Below, in pieces: positions 35,052 to 44,299 of a stretch of 64,000 nt of DNA. Positions within the stretch are counted from its first letter, which is position 1; every line of letters begins with the position of its first letter. The stretch is taken from the NCBI GenBank assembly GCA_963782445.1, contig CAWAJM010000001.1, forward strand, positions 3,038,001 through 3,102,000, given 5' to 3'. The notes under the pieces were generated by a model, which worked only from the letters and a program-made list of their open reading frames with translations, did not search any database and was not told the origin of the DNA. Origin of the DNA: ZC4RG20 sp963782445. Lineage in GTDB: Bacteria; Pseudomonadota; Gammaproteobacteria; Steroidobacterales; Rariloculaceae. A program made the position numbers and the translations under genes.

Positions 35052-37064
35052 ATGCGTAGCCATAGCATCTCTTTTGCGACCGCCGTCTCGCTGCTCGTCC
35101 TCGGGGCGAGCCTCGGGCCTGCGGCATTCGGTCAGGCTCCGCGCCGTCCGCTCACGCTCGAGGGCAAGCAGGCGCTCTATCAGCGCGTCATCGCCGTACC
35201 CGGTGCGGAGCTCGTCGAGTCCCCCTCGGCGTCGGGGGCGAGCCAGCCGGTCACGCCGTTCACGGTTTTCTATGTCTATGAACGCCGCAAGGTAGACGGC
35301 CGCGACTGGATTCAGGTCGGGCTCGACACGGGCGGAGAAATCAAGGGCTGGCTGCCCGGCAACGAGGCCGTTGACTGGAAGCAGGCCCTGACGGTCGGCT
35401 TCAAGGACCCGGCGAAGCAGCCGCGCGTGCTGCTGTTTCAGAACGCGGCTGCGCCGAAGAAGCTGGCGGAAGACGACGACGTCGCCGCATACAATAAGCT
35501 GCGCCAGGAAGCGATCGCGGGCAACGTCGGGAATACCCCCGTGGCCGCGATCCAGCCGCCCGGCTTCATCGACATCCGCCACAACTTCTACCTGGTCCCG
35601 ATCCTCGGCTACGAGGACGTGCTCGTCGGCAACTATCCTGCGCGCCTGCTGCACGTTGCGAGCGTGCCGCTGCACTATCCGGCCGCCCAGAATCCCTACC
35701 GGGCCGCGATCGTGTTCGTTCTCGATACGACGCTCTCGATGCAGCCCTACATCGACCGCACGCGCGAGATCATGCGCACCGTCTACGAGAAGCTCGAGGC
35801 GGCCGGCCTCTCGAACCGTGTCGCCTACGGCCTCGTGGCCTTCCGCGACAGCACGAAGGCCTCGCCCGGGCTCGGCTACGTCTCGCGCGTCTTCGTCCCG
35901 CTGACGACGAACGGCAAGGAGTTCCTCGCCAAGGCCGCGAAAGTACGCGCGGCGACGGCTTCGAGCGAGGGCTTCGACGAGGACGCCTACGCGGGCATCA
36001 ACCGCGCCGTGGAAGGCATCGACTGGAAGGGCTACTTCGCCCGCTACGTGATCCTCATCACCGATGCGGGGCCGCGGCTCGCCAAAGACCCGCTCTCTTC
36101 GACGCATCTGAGCACCGATGCGCTGCGGCAAAACCTCGTCAACAACGGCATCTCGCCTTGGGTCATCCATCTCGAGACGCCGCTCGGCGCAACGAAGCAC
36201 GACCATGCCTTCGCGGCCGAGCAGTACAAGGCGCTCTCGACGATCAAGAACATCGGCGATTTTTACTACCCTGTCGAAACGGGCACGGTCTCGGACTTCG
36301 GCAAGGTGCTCTCGGCCATGATGGGACAGCTCACCGCACAGGTGCGCGCCGCAGCCTCGGGTTTTCAGCCGCTGCAAGTCCGTCCCGAGATGCTGTCCGA
36401 AGGGACGAACGGCAACGCCAACGGCAGCGGCAACGCCAACGAGGCGGCCGGCGCGAGCAACGGCGCCTCGCTGGCCGAGTTCCAGCAGAAGGTGGCCCGC
36501 CTCGGTTACGCGCTGCGCATGGACTATCTGCGCAAGAACCAGGGCAGCAATGCCGTGCCGGCGCTCTTCAATGCCTGGATGCTCGATCACGATCCCGCGC
36601 AGCCCGCCGAGCGCTCGGTCGACATCCGCGTGCTGCTGACGCGCGACCAGCTCAGCGACCTGCACGACGTGCTGGGCCGCGTGCTCCAGCGCGCCGAGCA
36701 GGGCGCCATCGCGCCGCAGAATTTCCTTGATCAGCTCAAGAGCTTGGCCGCGATCGTAAGCCGTGATCCCGAGGCGGTCGCGAAAGCCGCCGCGCCGGCG
36801 GGCGGCGGCGAGACGCTCGCCGACCTCGGCTACATGCGCGAATATATCGAGGGGCTGCCTTACCACAGCGAAGTCATGAACATCGACCTCGGCACGTGGC
36901 AGCAATGGTCCGCACAGCAGCAGTTCGAGTTCATCAACAAGCTCGACAGCAAGGTCGCCTACTACCGGGCGCTGTACGACAACGTCGATCTCTGGGTGTC
37001 GCTCGATGGCGGCCCCGTGGATGGCGACTCGGTGTACCCGCTTCTGCTGGAGGCGCTGCCCTGA
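35052..37064 (+). CDS. periplasmic von Willebrand-A protein, PpkA C-domain-like
   Basis: A 670-residue secreted protein; signal peptide ends PAAFGQAP. An SH3-like segment (YVYERRKVDGRDWIQVG) is followed by a vWA domain with MIDAS residues beginning at Asp225 (VLDTTLSM) and closing at ITDAGPR. An Asn/Gly linker lies at about residues 453-472, then a helical C-terminal region with LGYALRMDYLRKNQG and MLDHDPAQPAERSVDIRVLL. This layout recalls the part of PpkA-type Ser/Thr kinases outside the kinase domain; no kinase domain is present here. Downstream lie an ABC ATPase and permease, as with the TagTS pair near PpkA in Pseudomonas. Role is inferred. Confidence 0.7.
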   Translation: MRSHSISFATAVSLLVLGASLGPAAFGQAPRRPLTLEGKQALYQRVIAVPGAELVESPSASGASQPVTPFTVFYVYERRKVDGRDWIQVGLDTGGEIKGWLPGNEAVDWKQALTVGFKDPAKQPRVLLFQNAAAPKKLAEDDDVAAYNKLRQEAIAGNVGNTPVAAIQPPGFIDIRHNFYLVPILGYEDVLVGNYPARLLHVASVPLHYPAAQNPYRAAIVFVLDTTLSMQPYIDRTREIMRTVYEKLEAAGLSNRVAYGLVAFRDSTKASPGLGYVSRVFVPLTTNGKEFLAKAAKVRAATASSEGFDEDAYAGINRAVEGIDWKGYFARYVILITDAGPRLAKDPLSSTHLSTDALRQNLVNNGISPWVIHLETPLGATKHDHAFAAEQYKALSTIKNIGDFYYPVETGTVSDFGKVLSAMMGQLTAQVRAAASGFQPLQVRPEMLSEGTNGNANGSGNANEAAGASNGASLAEFQQKVARLGYALRMDYLRKNQGSNAVPALFNAWMLDHDPAQPAERSVDIRVLLTRDQLSDLHDVLGRVLQRAEQGAIAPQNFLDQLKSLAAIVSRDPEAVAKAAAPAGGGETLADLGYMREYIEGLPYHSEVMNIDLGTWQQWSAQQQFEFINKLDSKVAYYRALYDNVDLWVSLDGGPVDGDSVYPLLLEALP

Positions 37065-37819
37065 GCCGAGCGGCCGTCTTCACGCTGCGGGATGTCGAGA
37101 AAACCTACCAGGCCGCAGGCACACGTTTCCGGCTCTTGATTCCGCATCTCGACGTGCCCCGAGGCGCCAAGCTCGCGTTCATCGGCGAGAGCGGCTCGGG
37201 CAAGAGTACGCTGCTCGAGCTGCTGGCCATGATCCTCATGCCGACCACGAGCGGGGTCTTCCGCTTCGCTCCGCTCGAGAACGGCGAAACGCACGATCTC
37301 GAGGCGATCTGGCGGGCGCGGCGCTCCGACGCCCTCAGCGACCTGCGCAGCCGCTATATCGGCTACGTGCTGCAGCACGGCGGCCTGCTGCCCTATCTCA
37401 GCGTCCGCCGCAATATCGAGCTGCCGCGCCGGCTGCTCGACCTGCCCCTCAACGGCGAGGCCGAAGCGCTCGCACAGCGGCTCGACATCGTTCAGCAGCT
37501 CGACAAGCTGCCTTCGACCCTGTCCGTCGGGCAACGTCAACGCGCAGCCATTGCGCGCGCGCTCGCGCACCGACCGCCAATCGTGATCGCGGACGAGCCG
37601 ACGGCTGCCGTGGACCCCCTGCAGGCCGAGCGCATCGTCGAGCTACTGGCCGAGCTCACCGCACAGCTCGGCGTCACGCTGATCCTGGCGACCCACGCGC
37701 AGGAGCTGGTGCGCCGCGGCGGCTTTACGCTTTTGACGCACGAAATCGCCGAAGCCGACGCGCAAGGCATGACCGTGCGCGTCGGCGGCATCGCTGCGCA
37801 GCCCGGAGCCGGACCGTGA
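37061..37819 (+). CDS. LolD-like ABC transporter ATP-binding protein
   Basis: A 252-residue ATPase. Walker A is IGESGSGKST, the Q-loop region GYVLQHGGLLPYLSV, the signature LSVGQRQR, Walker B PPIVIADEPTAAVDP, and the H-loop LATHAQEL. It resembles LolD/MacB-type ATPases that work with FtsX-like permeases. No ATG, GTG or TTG fits upstream of the conserved start; the best start is CTG at 37061, which overlaps the vWA stop as CTGA with GGAGG seven bases ahead. That would be the usual four-base overlap with a non-standard start codon. Overlaps the permease at its end (GTGA). Confidence 0.88.
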   Translation: MSRAAVFTLRDVEKTYQAAGTRFRLLIPHLDVPRGAKLAFIGESGSGKSTLLELLAMILMPTTSGVFRFAPLENGETHDLEAIWRARRSDALSDLRSRYIGYVLQHGGLLPYLSVRRNIELPRRLLDLPLNGEAEALAQRLDIVQQLDKLPSTLSVGQRQRAAIARALAHRPPIVIADEPTAAVDPLQAERIVELLAELTAQLGVTLILATHAQELVRRGGFTLLTHEIAEADAQGMTVRVGGIAAQPGAGP

Positions 37820-39085
37820 CGGCCGCCGGGCCCGCGCCGGGCCGCGCCGCGACCCGGCGCCGCCGCGTTCGCCGGCAGCTCGAGCTCGTCGGCCGCCTCG
37901 CCCTCGACGATTACCGGCACGAGTGGGTGCTCTCGAGCTGCTCCGTGCTCGCGCTCGCGGCCGTCCTGATCCCGCTGCTCGTGCTGTTCGGTCTCAAGTA
38001 CGGCATCATCCAGAACCTCCTGGGCCCGCTCGTCTCGAATCCGCGGTATCGGGAAATCACGCCGATTTCGAGCGGCAGCTTCGGCCCGGAGTGGTTCGCG
38101 CGTATGCGGGCGCGCCCGGAACGTCGCCTTCGTCGTGCCACTGACCCGCTCGCTCGCTGCCACCATGGACCTGCGCGCCCCCCAGAGCGAGGTCGGGCGC
38201 ATCATCACGGCCGAGCTGATCCCATCGGCGGCCGGAGATCCTTCGCTGGAGAAAGTGCCTGCGCCGCACGGGCTCACGGACGTCGTGATCTCGACGAACG
38301 CGGCGGCGAAGCTGCACGTCGCGGCCGGGGACCGGCTCGAGGGCGTCCTCATGCGCCGGCTGCACGGCCGCCAAGAGGCCGTACGGCTGCCGCTTACGAT
38401 CGTCGGCGTCGCGCCCGATATCGCGTTTTCCCGCGATGGGCTGTTCGTCTCCGTCGAGCTCATGGCCGACATCGAGGACTTCCTCGACGGCCGAGCCGTG
38501 CCGAAGCTCGGCTGGGGCGGCGGCGCGCCGCAGCCCCTCGAGCGCCATTTCGCGCGCTTCCGCATGTACGCGCGCAGCATCGGCGACGTAGCGGCGCTTC
38601 GGCACCTGCTCATCGACGAGAACGTCGACGTGCGCACCAGCGCCGCGGACATCACACTCGTGCAATCGCTGAACCGTAACCTCAGCGTCGTGTACTGGGT
38701 CATCGCCTTGCTCGCCGTGGGCGGCTACTGCCTCTCGTTCGGCACGCAGGTCTGGGCCAACGTCGACCGCAAGCGCCGCGAGTTCAGCGTGCTGCGGCTC
38801 ACGGGCTTTCGCACGGCCGAGATCGTCTGGTTTCCGATCCTGCAGGCCGCCTTCACGGCATCCATCGCATGGGCCCTGGCCTGCATCGTATTCGCGGCCG
38901 TGCAAGGGACGCTGAACACGCTGTTCGCAGCCAGCGTCGGCCACGGCCAACCGGTGTGCCGACTCGAGCCCTGGCACCTGTTCGCGGCGCTCGGCCTCTC
39001 GCTCGTCGCCGCAGGACTCGCAGCGGCGCTCGGCGGGCGGCGCGTCGCGCAGCTCGAGCCGTCGCTGGGATTGCGGGACGATTAG
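37816..39085 (+). pseudogene. FtsX-like ABC transporter permease, one +1 frameshift
   Basis: A 422-residue permease when one base is removed. The first frame has a basic N-terminus, a membrane helix (LSSCSVLALAAVLIPLLVLF) and SNPRYREITPISSGSFGPEW. The second frame continues VPLTRSLAATMDLRAPQSEV and three C-terminal helices (SVVYWVIALLAVGGYCLSF, FTASIAWALACIVFAA, LFAALGLSLVAAGLAAALG), with RKRREFSVLRLTGF as the FtsX family sequence. The break is at 38119-38125 (GAACGTC); dropping one A gives RARPDVAFVVPLTR. Partner of the ATPase that precedes it by a four-base overlap. Either a sequencing error or a recent inactivation. Confidence 0.82.
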
Positions 39086-39105
39086 CCGGCCGTCGGCCGT
39101 CGGCC

Positions 39106-39290
39106 GCATGATTCATGAACGGATAGTCGCGTTGGCGGTTGCCGGAGCCTCGCGCAGACGGGCGCTTTCGGGGACGCCATGAACCCGTCCCTGGGGGCTC
39201 CGTTGCGCGCCATCCCTGGCGCGCACGGCCCCGAAAGCGCCCGTCTGCACGAGGCTCCTCTGCGACGCGGCGGCCGTTCATGAATCATGC
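39106..39290. repeat. palindromic element with GCATGATTCATGAA arms (copy 2), containing a hairpin
   Basis: The 14-base arms at 39106-39119 and 39277-39290 match copy 1 at 2663-2724. The interior is 157 bases long rather than 34, because conserved-core hairpin E1 sits inside it. The right flank GCGCGGGGAACTT matches that of copy 1. Lies between the ABC permease and the convergent chalcone-isomerase-like gene. Confidence 0.8.
39144..39258 (+). repeat. conserved-core hairpin, copy E1 (variant core)
   Basis: Arms of 30 bases (39144-39173 and 39229-39258) pair at 29 positions. The core is a variant: TGAACCCGTCCCTGGGGGCT followed by an inner stem GCGCGCCA/TGGCGCGC with loop TCCC. Nested in the GCATGATTCATGAA element. 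Confidence 0.8.
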
Positions 39291-39439
39291 TGCGGCGGCG
39301 CGGGGAACTTGTTGGGGAGAAGACGGTTATCGGTGCGGTCTTCGGCTCAACGCAGCCGCATTGGTCTCCTGCGATGCCGGCGGTATGGACCGCAAACGTC
39401 GCCAGCGGAGGCTTCGGCGCAACCCGCAACCGTCGCCAG

Positions 39440-39556
39440 CGGAGGCTTCGGCGTAAGGGCGGTGTCGGGAGCGTGCGCGCCAGGGATGGCGCGCTACGCA
39501 GCCCCACGGACGGGTATTCCGGCGGTCCCGACACCGCCCTTACGCCGAAGCCTCCG
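39440..39556 (-). repeat. conserved-core hairpin, copy E2 (variant core, opposite orientation)
   Basis: Arms at 39440-39470 and 39526-39556 are a perfect 31-base inverted repeat. The core is the E1 type read on the minus strand, with GGAATACCCGTCC. The pairing extends outwards: GGAGGCTTCGGCG occurs twice in the left flank (near 39408 and 39441) and twice as complement on the right, so the whole stem covers about 39398-39595. It ends at the stop of the next gene. Confidence 0.85.
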
Positions 39557-39593
39557 CCCACCGCAACCGCATCCGCGCCGAAGCCTCCGCCCG

Positions 39594-40238
39594 CTACTCC
39601 TTGCCAGGCGCCGGCGAAAGCTTGCCCTGCGTCGAAAGCGAAGGATGGTTCCCGCGCCGCCCCCAGACGTGCAGCGAGCGCTGCAGCTCGCGCGAGAGCG
39701 GCTGATCGTAGAACCAGAGCTGCGTGTAGGCATCGATGAGGCCGGCGCCCGGTTGCTGCAGCACCGCGCGGCCGTCGACCTTGACGGTCGTGCCGGCGCC
39801 CGGCGCAAACGTGATCGCCAGGCGGTCGCCGGGAGCAAGATCCGCATAGGCTTTGCGAAGCATGTCCTCCTCGGCCGGCGACAGCGCAGGCAGCAACTCG
39901 TCGCGCCACGCCTCGTGGACCTTCGCGGCGCCGGCCATGATGTCGACGCGGAACGCCTTCGGGATGTCGGGTTGTCTTGCGGCTTGCACGGAGCCGATGA
40001 GCCGCGGCAACGCGAACGTGATCGAGTAAACGTCGTGCGAATCGATGACGCGCACGGCGTGCGCGCTCGCGCGCAGCGTCTGGCCGCCGACGACCCAAGG
40101 CTTCGAAGGCGCGCCGGGCGCGGACGCGACGGGCGATTGCGCATAGGAACCCGCCCCCATGCAAAGCCACAATGCCGCAACGGCCCACGTCGCAGGGCGC
40201 CTCGAAACGGCCCGCCTGAGCATCTTCCCTGGCCTCAT
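39594..40238 (-). CDS. chalcone-isomerase-like secreted protein
   Basis: A 214-residue exported protein; the signal peptide ends GAGSYAQSP. The middle matches chalcone-isomerase-like bacterial proteins: VYSITFALPRLIG, PKAFRVDIMAGAAKVHEAWR, LAPGDRLAITFAPGAG and AGLIDAYTQLWFYDQPLS. True flavonoid isomerase activity is not expected; the fold binds small molecules or fatty acids. GGAGG precedes the ATG at 40238; an in-frame ATG at 40280 lacks one. Its stop lies at the edge of hairpin E2. Confidence 0.7.
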   Translation of the reverse strand: MRPGKMLRRAVSRRPATWAVAALWLCMGAGSYAQSPVASAPGAPSKPWVVGGQTLRASAHAVRVIDSHDVYSITFALPRLIGSVQAARQPDIPKAFRVDIMAGAAKVHEAWRDELLPALSPAEEDMLRKAYADLAPGDRLAITFAPGAGTTVKVDGRAVLQQPGAGLIDAYTQLWFYDQPLSRELQRSLHVWGRRGNHPSLSTQGKLSPAPGKE

Positions 40239-40315
40239 CTTGCCTCCGGCGCTTGGTGTGTCATGAATCGGGAATTGCAAGGCGCATGCCCGGTTGCATT
40301 AGCGAAACGCCGCTC

Positions 40316-40331
40316 TGGCATGCGACTTGCA
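40316..40331 (+). promoter_or_regulatory. sigma-54-type promoter
   Basis: TGGCATGCGACTTGCA fits the consensus with one change (T for C at the sixth base) and correct spacing. The predicted transcription start is near 40342, 63 bases before the ATG of the small secreted protein. Confidence 0.58.
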
Positions 40332-40404
40332 GCGCGCGGCACGATTCCAAGCGTTCCATCCGCTCGATGGAACGTGCTCACGTCGGCACCTTCGAGGAGG
40401 CAAG

Positions 40405-40821
40405 ATGCAACTCAAAATATTCGCTTTCGCGCTGACGCTCGGCGGCCTGCTGGCCGCGCAGACCTGTCTCGCCCAGAACTCGGAGCAGAACGGCACCAAG
40501 CGCTGTGTCCAGCTCAACCGCATCGATCACACGGATGTCATCAGCGACAGCGCGATCCTGTTCTACATGAAGGACGGCACGATCTACCGCAACACGTTGC
40601 CGTACCGCTGCCCGAATCTCAAATCGCAGGACCGATTCATGTATCGCGTGTCGCTGCCCGAGCTCTGCAACGTCGACGTGATCACGGTCCTCAACGTCAT
40701 CGGTCCGGGTTTCATGCCCGGGGCCTCTTGCGGACTCGGGAAGTTCGAGCACATCAGCAAGTCCCAGGCCGAGGAGGCCAAGGCCATCGCGAAGCGCAAC
40801 AGAGAAGCCGGCGGCAAGTAG
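40405..40821 (+). CDS. small secreted protein, unknown
   Basis: A 138-residue protein with a strong GAGGAGG site and a signal peptide ending QTCLAQNS. The mature part contains four cysteines (KRCVQLN, YRCPNLK, PELCNVD, ASCGLGK), which would form two disulfides. I know no family, though the layout resembles secreted proteins with a DUF6491-like core (IDHTDVISDSAILFYMKDG). A sigma-54-type promoter sits upstream and a perfect 32-base palindrome follows the stop, so this is a single-gene unit. Confidence 0.72.
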   Translation: MQLKIFAFALTLGGLLAAQTCLAQNSEQNGTKRCVQLNRIDHTDVISDSAILFYMKDGTIYRNTLPYRCPNLKSQDRFMYRVSLPELCNVDVITVLNVIGPGFMPGASCGLGKFEHISKSQAEEAKAIAKRNREAGGK

Positions 40822-40828
40822 CCGCACC

Positions 40829-40860
40829 GTCCGGGCGGCGCGCCGGCGCGCCGCCCGGAC
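40829..40860. terminator. perfect 32-base palindrome after the small secreted protein
   Basis: The left half GTCCGGGCGGCGCGCC is exactly complementary to the right half. It begins eight bases after the stop codon. No T-run follows, as with the hairpin at 16094. Confidence 0.55.
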
Positions 40861-40980
40861 GCCCCGCGTTGTTGACCCTCGCCGGCGGTCGATACAATCG
40901 GCTCGAGCCTCGGGTGTGCGTCGCGCGCGGCGGGCCCGCTGCTCGCCGTTTCATGGCAGCCGCGCAGACTAGGAGACGAC

Positions 40981-41895
40981 ATGCGAATGGGGATGATCGG
41001 TTTGGGCCGCATGGGCGGCAACATGGCCCGCCGGCTTCGGCGCGGCGGCATCGAGGTTGTGGGCTTCAACAAGGAGCGCGAGGCCGCGGACCGGCTTGCG
41101 GCCGAAAGTGGACTCATCGCGGCGACCTCGCTCGACGACCTGATCGCGAAGCTGCCCGCACCGCGCGCCGTCTGGCTCATGCTGCCGGCCGGGGACGTGA
41201 CCGAGCAGTACGTGCAGAAGCTCGCCGAAAAGCTCGAGCCCGGCGATCTCGTCGTCGATGGAGGCAACTCCCACTACACCGACTCGATGCGGCGCGGCGC
41301 CGTGCTCGGCCAGCGCCGTGTCGAGTTCGTCGACGCCGGCGTCTCGGGCGGCATCTGGGGCCTCGAGGAAGGCTACGCGCTCATGGTCGGCGGCGCGCGG
41401 GACGCCGTCGCGCGCCTCGAGCCCGCGCTCAAGATCCTCGCGCCGGGCCCCGACCGGGGCTGGCTTCACTGCGGGCCGATGGGCAGCGGCCACTATGTCA
41501 AGATGGTTCACAACGGCATCGAATACGGCCTCATGCAGGCCTACGCCGAGGGCTTCGCGCTGCTCGCCTCGCGTGAGGATTTCGACCTCGATCTCGGAGC
41601 CATCGCGGAAATGTGGCGTTATGGCAGTGTCGTGCGCAGCTGGCTGCTCGATTTGACCGCAGGGTTCCTCGCGAAGGACGCTTCGCTCGAAGGCGTCGCG
41701 CCCTACGTCGCCGATTCGGGCGAGGGCCGCTGGACGGCCATCGAGGCCATCGAGCGCGGCGTACCGACGCCGATCATGAGCACGGCCCTCATGATGCGCT
41801 TCGCGAGCCAGGGCTCGCTCGACTTCGGCGCCAAGATGCTCGCGATGATGCGCAACAGCTTCGGCGGCCATCAGTTCGAAAAGACAGCCGAATGA
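40981..41895 (+). CDS. gnd: 6-phosphogluconate dehydrogenase, short type
   Basis: A 304-residue NAD(P)-dependent decarboxylating enzyme of the short (about 300-residue) class. Rossmann start MRMGMIGLGRMGGNMARRL; substrate loop VVDGGNSHYTDS; VDAGVSGGIWGLEEGYALMV; catalytic Lys in GHYVKMVHNGIEYG. It converts 6-phosphogluconate to ribulose 5-phosphate. The short class usually prefers NAD. A promoter-like TTGACC...TACAAT occurs near 40872, with short spacing. It is followed after 40 bases by pgl; glucose-6-phosphate dehydrogenase is not in the window. Confidence 0.93.
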   Translation: MRMGMIGLGRMGGNMARRLRRGGIEVVGFNKEREAADRLAAESGLIAATSLDDLIAKLPAPRAVWLMLPAGDVTEQYVQKLAEKLEPGDLVVDGGNSHYTDSMRRGAVLGQRRVEFVDAGVSGGIWGLEEGYALMVGGARDAVARLEPALKILAPGPDRGWLHCGPMGSGHYVKMVHNGIEYGLMQAYAEGFALLASREDFDLDLGAIAEMWRYGSVVRSWLLDLTAGFLAKDASLEGVAPYVADSGEGRWTAIEAIERGVPTPIMSTALMMRFASQGSLDFGAKMLAMMRNSFGGHQFEKTAE

Positions 41896-41935
41896 ACGCA
41901 CGTACCGCGGCCGCGCGGCGCACGCGAGGCTGCCC

Positions 41936-42655
41936 GTGAGCGGGGCCTCGCTGCGTTGGCACGTGTTCGCCGAGCCGGCCGAGGCCATCGCCGAGCTCGC
42001 CGCCGCAATCGCAAACCAGGCGGCCGCTGCGCTCGCCGAACGCGGCCGGTACCGCATCGTCCTCGCGGGCGGCGAGACGCCGCGGCCGCTCTACGAGCGC
42101 TTGCAGCGCCTCGACACCGATTGGTCGCGCTGGGAAGTCTTTTTCGGCGACGAGCGGTGCCTGCCGGCCGACGATCCCGGCCGCAACGACAGCATGGCGC
42201 GCGCGGCGTGGCTCGACCACGTCGCGATTCGGCCCGCCGCGATTCACGTGATCCCGGCCGAGCTCGGCGCCGAGGCCGCAGCAACCCGCTACGGCGCAAC
42301 CCTGGCTGCCGTCGGCCGCTTCGACACGACCCTGCTCGGCCTCGGCGGGGACGGGCACACGGCGAGCCTGTTTCCGGGCCAGCCCGCGGGCGCCGAGGTC
42401 GGGTCGCCGGACGTGCTGCCCGTCCACGGCGCACCGAAACCGCCGGCCGACCGCGTGTCGCTGAGCGCCCGGCGCCTGGCGGCCGCCACCCACGTCGAGC
42501 TGCTGGCCGTCGGCGCAGCCAAGCGCGAAGCGCTGCAGCTGCTGCGGACTCAGGCGCCCGTGCCGATCGCGGCCGTCGTGCCCGGCACCGAGCTCGGCGT
42601 ATGGACGGACCGTGCGGCATTTTCGGACGAGCGGGCCGACAGTCTCGCCGAGTAA
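41936..42655 (+). CDS. pgl: 6-phosphogluconolactonase
   Basis: A 239-residue enzyme of the DevB/NagB-like family. Markers: RIVLAGGETPRPLYERL, VFFGDERCLPADDPGRNDSM, LLGLGGDGHTASLFPG and RVSLSARRLAAA. Hydrolyses 6-phosphogluconolactone. It starts at GTG 41936. Together with gnd it supplies two steps of the oxidative pentose-phosphate route. The M20 peptidase gene overlaps or follows directly. Confidence 0.9.
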   Translation: MSGASLRWHVFAEPAEAIAELAAAIANQAAAALAERGRYRIVLAGGETPRPLYERLQRLDTDWSRWEVFFGDERCLPADDPGRNDSMARAAWLDHVAIRPAAIHVIPAELGAEAAATRYGATLAAVGRFDTTLLGLGGDGHTASLFPGQPAGAEVGSPDVLPVHGAPKPPADRVSLSARRLAAATHVELLAVGAAKREALQLLRTQAPVPIAAVVPGTELGVWTDRAAFSDERADSLAE

Positions 42656-42693
42656 TGACCGCCGCGCGCGCGGCTTTCGGTACACTCGGTCTC

Positions 42694-44124
<1,431 letters not shown>

Positions 44125-44222
44125 CGAACCGCGCGGTACCTCGCGTTCGGTCCCGCCTCGCGTGTGACAAACCGGCCGCCCTGCAATAGCATTGTCGGCT
44201 TCGATCTCGCCGGAGGAACACC

Positions 44223-44294
44223 ATGCCCCGCCATCCTACTGCCGTCGCCGCGGCGCTCGCCTCGTTCGCCGTTCGCCGGGACCTCAGGGGATAG
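44223..44294 (+). other. 23-codon open frame with strong ribosome site
   Basis: ATG at 44223 has GGAGG seven bases upstream, and the frame (MPRHPTAVAAALASFAVRRD) stops after 23 codons. It looks like the first part of a signal peptide cut short. It ends six bases before the cytochrome c ATG. It may be a leader peptide, or the remnant of a deleted secreted gene. Confidence 0.3.
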
Positions 44295-44299
44295 CGGCC

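Noticed and set aside
6653..38125. Programmed ribosomal frameshifting at GAACGTC
   Set aside because: The motif occurs in different codon phases and as its reverse complement in the mRNA, and the five sites are in unrelated genes. A translational signal would keep phase and strand.
40869..40900. Sigma-70 promoter of gnd (TTGACC and TACAAT)
   Set aside because: The boxes look good but the spacer is only 15 bases; noted in the gnd entry and not listed as a feature.
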